From contig NZ_JACJSJ010000021.1 of the NCBI RefSeq assembly GCF_014698115.1, forward strand, positions 1-64,000: DNA of 64,000 nucleotides, in the 5' to 3' direction. How positions within the stretch are numbered: position 1 is the first letter of the stretch; each line of letters begins with the position of its first letter. The stretch is from Nostoc sp. FACHB-973 (GTDB taxonomy: Bacteria; Cyanobacteriota; Cyanobacteriia; Cyanobacteriales; Nostocaceae). Positions 52,936 through 60,641 of the stretch are shown in pieces. The position numbers were made by a program, and so were the translations under genes. The notes beneath the pieces were generated by a model. It had not been told where the DNA came from. It saw nothing but the letters and a program-made list of their open reading frames with translations, and made no database searches.

Positions 52936-54273
52936 TTATTTAAAAATCAAATCTAGACGCTGCTGGGTTTCTTGGAGTGCTTTGGTTGGTGAATATTTCC
53001 CCAACAATACAGATTCAATTGCTCGTCCTAAGCTGTCTGAAATTCGATTGTAACCAGGAAAAATCGGACGCGATCGCCCATATTTTGCTTGGTCTAAAAA
53101 TACTTTTACTTGGGGAATTTTATTCACAAATTCCTGATATCTCGGATTTTCACGAGACTTCAAATTCACTGGTAAATAGCCAGTCGAGAGAGCTAATTCT
53201 GTCTGAAATTCTTCACTCAAAGTATACTCGACAAACTTAAAAGCTGCTTTTTCCCGTTCTGGTGTGGTTTTGAAAAAGAAGAGATTCTCACCACCGATAA
53301 CAGTAGCAGCTTTTTCATGAACAGGAATGGGAAAAACATCAAAATCCACACCAGTTGCTTGAAATTGCCCCAGATTCCAAGGGCCATTTAATTGCATTGC
53401 GACTTTACCACTGAGCAAGTCATCTGTCTCATAACCGCGTTCGGGACCAGATAAAATAGCAGAACCTTCGGTAATTAAATTACGCCAGAATTGCAAAGCT
53501 GCGATCGCTCCTTGATTGTCTTTCAAATCTACAGCTGCCGCATTCTGTGAATCACCACTCACCAACTCGCCACCGCTACTCCACATAAACGGTAGCCAAG
53601 TGAACACTGTAAATTCTCCTTTTCCCAAAGGCAGAAACATGCCATATTGATCTGTTCGCCCATCGCCATTGGTATCACGAGTCAATTTTTTGGCAACTTC
53701 GCCAAACTCCTCCCAAGTGCGGGGTAATTCAGTAATTCCCGCTGCTTTAAACAAACTTGGGCGATAAAAAATACCAACATTATTTGTAGCAAACGGCACA
53801 GACCAAATCTGAGCGTTGTATTTCATTGATGCATACAAAGTGGGGTCAATTTCGGCTTTGATTGGAGATTTTTCTAGCATTTCATCCAAAGGTAAAAGCG
53901 CCCCAAGTTCCACCAATTGACCGGCGATCGTCGGATTGTACCACAGCAAATCAGGAGGTGCATTTCCGACCACTGCTGCCAAAATCTTAGGCGTTTGCTG
54001 ATCCTGCTGTCCGACATAAAGCGACTCTACTTGAATATCAGGGTGAGATTGATTGAATTTGTCCACCAGCTTTTGCAGCACATCTCGATTTGGCGGCGGA
54101 TTTACCCCTTGCCACAGGGTTAAATGAATTACGTTATCTTGTTTAACACCAGGTAGAATAGCTTGACATCCAGCTAAAGCTATTATGCCCACCAATAATA
54201 TCAGCAGGAAGTTTCTCAAGTAGTCTGAGAGTTTCTTTCTTTTTCGCTTGGTATGGTGTTTGTCATTAGTCAT
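52936..54273 (-). CDS. ABC-transporter sugar-binding lipoprotein
   Basis: This 445-aa extracytoplasmic solute-binding protein belongs to family 1. The basic N-terminus (KRKRKKLSDYLR) and hydrophobic core end in the lipobox LAGC, with the lipid-modified C36. The mature part shows IHLTLWQGVNPPPN, FNQSHPDIQVE, PPDLLWYNPTIAGQL, TWEEFGEVAKKLT and NGPWNLGQF, typical of oligosaccharide-binding proteins. No permease or ATPase gene is adjacent. The ATG and first codons lie in a TCATTAGTCATTGG repeat array, so the start may have been captured from the repeat. The next in-frame Met lies after the lipobox. Confidence 0.88.
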   Translation of the reverse strand: MTNDKHHTKRKRKKLSDYLRNFLLILLVGIIALAGCQAILPGVKQDNVIHLTLWQGVNPPPNRDVLQKLVDKFNQSHPDIQVESLYVGQQDQQTPKILAAVVGNAPPDLLWYNPTIAGQLVELGALLPLDEMLEKSPIKAEIDPTLYASMKYNAQIWSVPFATNNVGIFYRPSLFKAAGITELPRTWEEFGEVAKKLTRDTNGDGRTDQYGMFLPLGKGEFTVFTWLPFMWSSGGELVSGDSQNAAAVDLKDNQGAIAALQFWRNLITEGSAILSGPERGYETDDLLSGKVAMQLNGPWNLGQFQATGVDFDVFPIPVHEKAATVIGGENLFFFKTTPEREKAAFKFVEYTLSEEFQTELALSTGYLPVNLKSRENPRYQEFVNKIPQVKVFLDQAKYGRSRPIFPGYNRISDSLGRAIESVLLGKYSPTKALQETQQRLDLIFK

Positions 54274-54390
54274 TGGTCATTAGTCATTGGTTATTGATCA
54301 TTGGGCATTGGTTATTAATTCTTATCCCTCACTCCCTCATCTCCCTCATCTCCCTCATCCCCCTCATCTCCCCACTCCCCACTCCCTTCT
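54274..54390. repeat. Tandem repeats upstream of the sugar-binding lipoprotein gene
   Basis: CATTAGTCATTGGT-type units (54264-54310) are followed by (CTCCCTCAT)n and CCCCACTCC units. They fill most of the interval to the yebC gene on the opposite strand. Confidence 0.7.
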
Positions 54391-54466
54391 ACCAAATTCA
54401 CCTTTGCATCTGAGCGAAAGTTAGCTATATCCTAATCTTTGAGTAGAGTTTTGATAAATTCAGATT

Positions 54467-55225
54467 ATGGCAGGACACAGTAAATGGGCAAATATTAAGC
54501 GCCAGAAGGCGGTAGTAGATGCAAAAAAGGGAAAAACCTTCACTCAGTTATCAAGAGCAATTATTGTTGCGGCTAGAAGTGGTGTACCAGATCCAGCGCT
54601 GAATTTTCAACTTCGCACAGCGATCGACAAGGCAAAAGCAGCAAGTATCCCTAATGATAATATTGAACGGGCGATCGCTAAAGGTGCAGGCACTTTTGGT
54701 GCAGATAGTGCCAATTTTGAAGCTATTCGCTATGAAGGTTACGGGCCAGGTGGTGTAGCAATTTTAATTGAAGCCCTGACAGATAATCGCAATCGCACGG
54801 CTGCTGATTTGCGTGCAGCTTTTAGTAAAAACGGCGGTAATCTGGGTGAAACAGGTTGTGTTAGCTGGATGTTTGACCAAAAAGGCGTTTGTATCCTCCA
54901 GGGTGTGGTTGATGAAGAACAGCTTTTAGAAGCATCCCTAGAAGGTGGTGCCCAGTCTTATGAAATGACTGAAGATGAGGTGTCTGAGGTATTTACTGAG
55001 ATCGGAAATTTAGAAATTCTCAGCCAGACACTTAAGGATAAAGGCTTTAAGGTGACTGATGCTGAATTGCGCTGGGTTCCCAGTAATAGTGTAGAAGTTA
55101 CCGAACCTGAACAGGCGCGATCGCTTTTTAAATTAATTGACACCCTAGAAGGCTTAGATGATGTTCAAAATGTCACAGCTAACTTTGAAGTGGCAGAAGA
55201 ATTGATGACTCTCAGCATTTCTTAA
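54467..55225 (+). CDS. YebC/PmpR family protein
   Basis: This 252-aa cytoplasmic protein starts with the hallmark [21 protein letters not shown], then [58 protein letters not shown] and [12 protein letters not shown]. Family members are transcriptional regulators, and some help translation of proline stretches. Full length. It is divergent from the lipoprotein gene and precedes the small His-rich gene by 104 bp. Confidence 0.95.
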   Translation: MAGHSKWANIKRQKAVVDAKKGKTFTQLSRAIIVAARSGVPDPALNFQLRTAIDKAKAASIPNDNIERAIAKGAGTFGADSANFEAIRYEGYGPGGVAILIEALTDNRNRTAADLRAAFSKNGGNLGETGCVSWMFDQKGVCILQGVVDEEQLLEASLEGGAQSYEMTEDEVSEVFTEIGNLEILSQTLKDKGFKVTDAELRWVPSNSVEVTEPEQARSLFKLIDTLEGLDDVQNVTANFEVAEELMTLSIS

Positions 55226-55329
55226 TAAACATCTGTTAAAAGAGACATGAAAGATTCACATCAATTACAACCTCGTGACATACAGCTGTTGGATAGTTGA
55301 ACTGTTGATTAATTGATGAGGAATCTCAA

Positions 55330-55497
55330 GTGAATAACTTCGCTAAGGCTTTAGTTTTGGCTTTAATATTTGCTGCTCCCGTAGCAATTTCTGTACCTGC
55401 TGTTCAAGCTGGAACTATCCACCATACCAACATAAAAGCTGCCAAAGTTCATCATAAATATTACAAACACCACAAGCATCATAAAGTTCATAAATAG
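55330..55497 (+). CDS. 55-aa secreted His/Lys-rich peptide
   Basis: This short gene starts at GTG 55330, with GAGGAA about 7 nt upstream, and stops at TAG 55495-55497. Residues 1-27 form a signal peptide (FAKALVLALIFAAPVAIS, cleavage after AVQA). The mature 28 residues contain nine His and eight Lys (HHKYYKHHKHHKVHK at the end). The ribosome site, signal peptide and the terminator downstream support a real gene. Metal binding or surface association is inferred from composition only. Confidence 0.75.
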   Translation: MNNFAKALVLALIFAAPVAISVPAVQAGTIHHTNIKAAKVHHKYYKHHKHHKVHK

Positions 55498-55601
55498 TGA
55501 CTATGAACTGCAATAATTTGTAGTATTTCTGCATTCAAGTTAAGTCTTCGTTTTACTTCCCAAATAATTTCATTATTTGACCCTGCTGCAATCTAAAAGC
55601 T

Positions 55602-55645
55602 AAGATCCCCGACTTGAATTTTCTAAAAAGTCGAGGATCTTTCTG
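55602..55645 (+). terminator. Rho-independent terminator-like hairpin
   Basis: AAGATCCCCGACTT (55602-55615) pairs with AAGTCGAGGATCTT (55628-55641) with one mismatch, followed by TCT. It lies 105 bp after the His-rich gene. Confidence 0.6.
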
Positions 55646-56004
55646 TTCACGAATCATTAAGTATGGATACAATACAATACTCAAAAATGGTTCTACTATA
55701 GATTTGATACCAAATAATAGTAAATTAACTTTTATCGTTAAATTACGGTTAAAATAATATAAAATTAGTGTTTTATTTTATCATTTTTGTTAATTTATTA
55801 CGTGTTTTTACGTAATAAAGTTTTTGATGCTTGCTGGCAAGGCGATTCAGGTCGTTATGTACCTGGGATCAAAAGTCTGTTTCAGCTTCGTAATCTTTTG
55901 TGGAAGTCAGCAGCGAGTTTTTTCAATGTTCGTTTGTCTGAACTTGCTCAAAAAGCCGCGATCGCGTCAAAATAAGAATTAAGATGCTGTAATTTATCTT
56001 CACA

Positions 56005-57264
56005 ATGGCGCTAGCAAAGCTTAATCAAACTCTTGACTCTCCCCAAACACCATCAGATAAGCGGGGATACGAATATGATTTGGTAATTGTTGGCGGTGGA
56101 ATTGTTGGGTTAACTCTAGCCTCCGCCTTAAAAGATTCTGGTTTGAGTGTGCTGCTAATTGAGGCAAAAGTGGCATCTGCGGCGGTAGCCAAGGGTCAAG
56201 CCTATGCAGTTCACATGCTTTCGTCGTTAATTTACCAAGGAATTGGAATTTGGGACAAAATGTTGCCTCAAATCGCCAAATATTGCCGGGTTCGTCTTTC
56301 TGATGCTGATTATCCCGGTGTGGTGGAATTTGCCACAGATGATATAGGTACGCCAGAGTTGGGTTATGTGGCGGAACACCAAGCACTGTTGCAGCCGTTA
56401 CAGGAGTTTGTCCAAGATTGTCCAAATGTGACTTATCTGTGTCCGGCTGAGGTGGTAAACACCCAGTACCAACGGGACGCTGTAACTATAGATATTAAAG
56501 TTGCTGGTGAGTTACGAACTCTCAAGAGTAAATTACTTGTAGCCGCAGATGGATCGCGATCGCCGATTCGTCAAGCTGCTGGTATCAAAACCTCTGGTTG
56601 GAAATATTGGCAGTCTTGCATTGTCGCATTTGTAAAACCTGAAAAACCCCACAACAATACTGCTTACGAAAGATTTTGGTCTAGCGGGCCTTTTGCGATT
56701 TTACCTTTACCGGGGAACCGTTGCCGGATTGTGTGGACAGCCCCTCACGAAGAAGCAAAAGCTTTATGTGCGTTAGATGATGAGCAATTTTTAAGAGAAT
56801 TAACCCGTCGCTATGGCGATCACATGGGTAAATTGGAACTACTAGGCGATCGCTTTATTTTTCAGGTACAACTCATGCAAAGCGATCGCTATGTTCTTCC
56901 CCGACTAGCATTAATTGGTGACGCTGCACACAACTGTCATCCTGTGGGCGGACAAGGTTTAAATTTGGGCATTCGGGACGCAGCTGCTTTGGCACAAGTA
57001 ATACAAGCAGCCCACAAGGCGGGTAAAGATATTGGCGAGATTCACATTCTCAAACGTTATGAACGCTGGCGCAAACTGGAAAATCTGACGATTTTAGGTT
57101 TCACCGACTTGTTAGATCGGATGTTTTCTAATAATTTCTTACCAGTGGTGTTAGTTCGTCGTCTGGGTTTATGGTTATTGCAACGAGTACCGATGTTAAA
57201 AGTATTTATGCTGAAGTTGATGATCGGTTTGAAGGGACGGACTCCAGAATTGGCAAAACGATAA
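56005..57264 (+). CDS. UbiH/COQ6-like FAD-dependent hydroxylase
   Basis: This 419-aa flavoprotein monooxygenase has the FAD Rossmann motif at ~27-42 (VIVGGGIVGLTLAS), a DG motif at ~182 (AADGSRSPIR) and a second FAD motif at ~312-330 (IGDAAHNCHPVGGQGLNLGIRD). The C-terminal helices (LLDRMFSNNFLPVVLVRRLGL) are typical of ubiquinone/plastoquinone-type ring hydroxylases. A role in quinone biosynthesis is likely but inferred. It starts at ATG 56005, and the stop nearly abuts the convergent Uma2 gene. Confidence 0.88.
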   Translation: MALAKLNQTLDSPQTPSDKRGYEYDLVIVGGGIVGLTLASALKDSGLSVLLIEAKVASAAVAKGQAYAVHMLSSLIYQGIGIWDKMLPQIAKYCRVRLSDADYPGVVEFATDDIGTPELGYVAEHQALLQPLQEFVQDCPNVTYLCPAEVVNTQYQRDAVTIDIKVAGELRTLKSKLLVAADGSRSPIRQAAGIKTSGWKYWQSCIVAFVKPEKPHNNTAYERFWSSGPFAILPLPGNRCRIVWTAPHEEAKALCALDDEQFLRELTRRYGDHMGKLELLGDRFIFQVQLMQSDRYVLPRLALIGDAAHNCHPVGGQGLNLGIRDAAALAQVIQAAHKAGKDIGEIHILKRYERWRKLENLTILGFTDLLDRMFSNNFLPVVLVRRLGLWLLQRVPMLKVFMLKLMIGLKGRTPELAKR

Positions 57265-57267
57265 ACG

Positions 57268-57888
57268 CTAGACTACAGCAGCTTGAAAAATTTGGTTTGG
57301 GGTGAGATTCAATTCAGGAAAAGTTTGGGAGACAATGCGATCGCTATCTCGAAACTTACTTATCTGATATTCGCCATCAACTAAGTTACAAACGGAGATT
57401 GTCTGTTGCTTGGGGTTACCGATAAAATTACGTCCACCCAAAGCTGCATAATCGACAATCCAGTATTCAGAGATACCCATCTCTTCATAATCAGCGAATT
57501 TTAAGTAGTAATCGTCCCGCCAGTTGGTTGATACAACCTCAATTACCAAAGGTATCGATGCACCCAAACTAACAATAGATTGTTTTTGCCATAATTTTTC
57601 GTTTGCCAGATTTGCACTGTTTAGCACCAACACATCTGGCAAATAACCAGAATTTTTTTCAGGAGGTCTAACGATAACTTGATTGGGTATCAAGTAGGGG
57701 AGGTCTAATCGGTCAAACTCAACTGTTACTTTTCTTGCTAAAAAACCCTTTACTCCTTCGTGTTCCCCTACTGGTTGCGCCATCTCAACAATTTCTCCGT
57801 TATGTAGTTCGTAGCGTACTCGCCGAGTTTCGGGTAACCAATCGACAAATTCCTCAAAGGTTACTAACTTGGGTATGGCTTGAGTCAT
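57268..57888 (-). CDS. Uma2 family putative restriction endonuclease-fold protein
   Basis: This 206-aa PD-(D/E)XK-fold protein belongs to a family that is multicopy in cyanobacteria. Family blocks are VTFEEFVDWLPETRRVRYELHNGEIVEM (opening region), the metal-site Asp in GYLPDVLVLN, IPLVIEVVSTNW (Glu), and LKFADYEEMGISEYWIVD. The open frame extends to 58044, but the ATG at 57888 gives the normal family N-terminus and the extension is unlike it. Nuclease activity is unproven for most members. Confidence 0.88.
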   Translation of the reverse strand: MTQAIPKLVTFEEFVDWLPETRRVRYELHNGEIVEMAQPVGEHEGVKGFLARKVTVEFDRLDLPYLIPNQVIVRPPEKNSGYLPDVLVLNSANLANEKLWQKQSIVSLGASIPLVIEVVSTNWRDDYYLKFADYEEMGISEYWIVDYAALGGRNFIGNPKQQTISVCNLVDGEYQISKFRDSDRIVSQTFPELNLTPNQIFQAAVV

Positions 57889-58276
57889 AAATGATAGAGA
57901 ATTACTGATGATATAAATATTATCTCTAATGTAGAGAACTGCGGACTGCTTTTCCACCACAGGTAAATGTGTATAATTGAACCTCATCTTACAAGATCGA
58001 GCGATCGCACTTAATCTGTGGTGTCTCACATATTTAAGGATCATCTTTGCTCGTTATTCAATTATTCTTGGGATAGTATAAAAATTGTTACATTTATCAT
58101 GATGATAGATGTAATACCGTTTAATGTATGCTAGACACCCAGTACTGTCAACCTTAAGATTGAAAATTAGTATTTTTCTACATAAAATTAAAAATCTCAA
58201 ATTAAAAATTGGTAACACTGATGGTTAGGAGTGCTAGAGTTTCAAGAAATTCATCGGAACTTTTCAGCGGGTATTC

Positions 58277-60472
58277 ATGCTGAAGAAACTACAAAAAAAG
58301 CAAATTTCGATAATTGCGGCTGCGGCACTGTTTGCCTTTTCAGCTGGGGCAATGGTATCAGCGCCTGAGATTGGCAAATCTCTGGGACAATGGCTCAAAT
58401 TGGGTAATAACCAAGTAGAGCAAACATCTGAGGCTAGCATTGCCCAATCAGCGGTCTTTCCACTGATATCACAATCTCTGCCAGAACGGGCGGCAAAACT
58501 AGCTGCGATCGCCGAACAGTCCGCTTCTGTTGACCGCAATCGCGCTCGTTATCTTTTGGCGAGTGATTACATTGAAAGAACCCAAGCCCAAAAAGCCCTG
58601 GCTTTACTCCAAGGACTAGAGAAAGACTATCCCATTCTCGCGCCCTATATTTTGCTAAAACTTGCCCAGGCAGAAGATATGCTGGGCGAGGACGGCAAAG
58701 CCTCGGATCTGCGGCAAAAAGTGCTGAAAGTGTATCCCAAAGAAGCAGCCGCAGTCAAAGCCCTATACCTAATTGCCCAACCAAAGCAACAGGAAACCGC
58801 GATCGCTCAATTTCCTTCTAATCCTTTGACTTGGGAAATTATCCGCAAACGCTTACAAGAAAATCCCAATCAGCCAAAATTACAGTTGATTTTGGCAAAA
58901 TATGCCTATGACCAACCAGGCATAGTGGGGGTTTTGGATCAGTTAGTCAAACAGCCGAACCTGAAACCCGAAGACTGGGAACTCATTGGTACAGCCTATT
59001 GGGAAAATAATCAATTTCTCAAAGCGGGCAATGCTTATGCCAAAGCACCCAAAACAGCCCGCAACCTCTACCGCACCGCACGGGGGTTACAGGTAGGGGG
59101 CAAAGATAAAGAAAAAGCGATCGCCACCTATAAACAAGTGGTGCAGCAATTTCCACAAGCTAAAGAAACTGGAACTGCACTGCTGCGATTAGCAGAAACA
59201 GCAAAAACTCCCAAAGACGGCTTACCGTATCTCGACCAGGTAATTAGTAAGTTCCCCGATCAAGCTGGTACTGCACTGGTACAAAAAGCCAAAACTTTCC
59301 AAGCACTCAAGGATCAAAAGTCAGCTAGTTCGGCGTGGCAATTACTTTTAGGCAAATACGGCAATTCTGACGAAGCAGCAGAGTATCGCTGGAAAATCGC
59401 CCAAGAAAAAGCCAACGCCAAAGATTACGTTGGTGCATGGCAATGGGCAGAACCAATTGTTACCAACAACCCTAACAGTATTTTGGCTCCGAGAGCAGGA
59501 TTTTGGGTAGGTAAATGGGCAGCTTCACTAGGAAAACAGCAGGAATCTCAAACTGCTTATGAGTATGTGGTTAGCCAGTTTCCTTACTCTTACTATGCAT
59601 GGCGATCGGCGACGATGTTGGGGTTGAATGTCGGCAACTTTGACAACGTGCGCTCAATGAACCCGGAAGTTGTGGCACCCCAGCGCTCATTACCTCCTGC
59701 GGGTTCAGAGACTTTCAAAGAATTGTATCTGTTGGGTCAAGACCGTGATGCTTGGTTACAATGGCAAACAGAATTTCAGAACAAAATTCAGCCAACGGTC
59801 GCAGAGCAATTTACTGAAGGGTTGATGCAGCTGGCAAGGGGAGAAAATCTCATCGGAATTGATAAAATTTCTAAATTGGAAGACCGGGAAATACCAGCTG
59901 AACTTGCCCAATATCAAACTCTGAGCAAACAAATCTCTTATTGGCAAGCTCGTTATCCATTTCCCTATCTCCGAGAGATTCAAAAGTGGTCTACTGAGCG
60001 TCAACTCAATCCTCTGTTAGTCACTGCCTTAATTCGTCAAGAATCCAGGTTTCAACCAAAAATTAAATCTGTTGCGGATGCTACTGGCTTAATGCAAGTA
60101 TTGCCGAGTACAGCTAAATGGATTGCCCCACAAATCAAATTGGATAGCAAAACAATAAACCTAGAAAATCCCAATGAGAACATCATGCTGGGTACATGGT
60201 ATTTAGATCATACCCATCAGCAATATAACAATAATTCCTTGCTAGCGATCGCCAGTTACAATGCTGGCCCTGGCAATGTCTCCAAATGGCTGCAAACTTA
60301 CACTACACAAGATCCAGATGAGTTTGTCGAAGACATTCCGTTTGATGAAACCAAAAATTATGTACGTCAAGTATTTGGCAATTACTGGAATTATCTGAGA
60401 CTTTACAACCCTGAGATTTCTAGCATCGTTGCAAAGTACTCGACTACACATCCAAAGCTGCCGACACAGTAA
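58277..60472 (+). CDS. Soluble-type lytic transglycosylase (SLT) with TPR-like region
   Basis: This 731-aa exported enzyme has an N-terminal signal/anchor (~9-30). A long helical TPR-like superhelix (~60-540) repeats short motifs such as KAGNAYAKAPKTARNLYRTARG. The C-terminal SLT domain (~575-700) has the catalytic Glu near residue 589 (LIRQESRFQPKIKS), GLMQVLPSTAKWIA, NIMLGTWYLD and SLLAIASYNAGPGNV. The plan matches Slt70-type peptidoglycan lyases. Confidence 0.93.
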   Translation: MLKKLQKKQISIIAAAALFAFSAGAMVSAPEIGKSLGQWLKLGNNQVEQTSEASIAQSAVFPLISQSLPERAAKLAAIAEQSASVDRNRARYLLASDYIERTQAQKALALLQGLEKDYPILAPYILLKLAQAEDMLGEDGKASDLRQKVLKVYPKEAAAVKALYLIAQPKQQETAIAQFPSNPLTWEIIRKRLQENPNQPKLQLILAKYAYDQPGIVGVLDQLVKQPNLKPEDWELIGTAYWENNQFLKAGNAYAKAPKTARNLYRTARGLQVGGKDKEKAIATYKQVVQQFPQAKETGTALLRLAETAKTPKDGLPYLDQVISKFPDQAGTALVQKAKTFQALKDQKSASSAWQLLLGKYGNSDEAAEYRWKIAQEKANAKDYVGAWQWAEPIVTNNPNSILAPRAGFWVGKWAASLGKQQESQTAYEYVVSQFPYSYYAWRSATMLGLNVGNFDNVRSMNPEVVAPQRSLPPAGSETFKELYLLGQDRDAWLQWQTEFQNKIQPTVAEQFTEGLMQLARGENLIGIDKISKLEDREIPAELAQYQTLSKQISYWQARYPFPYLREIQKWSTERQLNPLLVTALIRQESRFQPKIKSVADATGLMQVLPSTAKWIAPQIKLDSKTINLENPNENIMLGTWYLDHTHQQYNNNSLLAIASYNAGPGNVSKWLQTYTTQDPDEFVEDIPFDETKNYVRQVFGNYWNYLRLYNPEISSIVAKYSTTHPKLPTQ

Positions 60473-60641
60473 AGGAAGAGAGCAGGGGGGCAGGGGAGGC
60501 TGGCGTTGCAGGGGGAGAATAACTGTTAACTCCTAACTCCTCACTCCCCATACTCAATACTCGAAGACTTCCATTGAGATTAAGCCGTGTTCACTTTAAA
60601 TTAACGTGACGTGAGTTTGACGGGTTGAACCGTAGGCCGAG

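Noticed and set aside
55787..55975. 62-aa plus-strand ORF before the FAD hydroxylase
   Set aside because: TTG start in AT-rich DNA without a ribosome site; no recognisable family; likely promoter/leader region.
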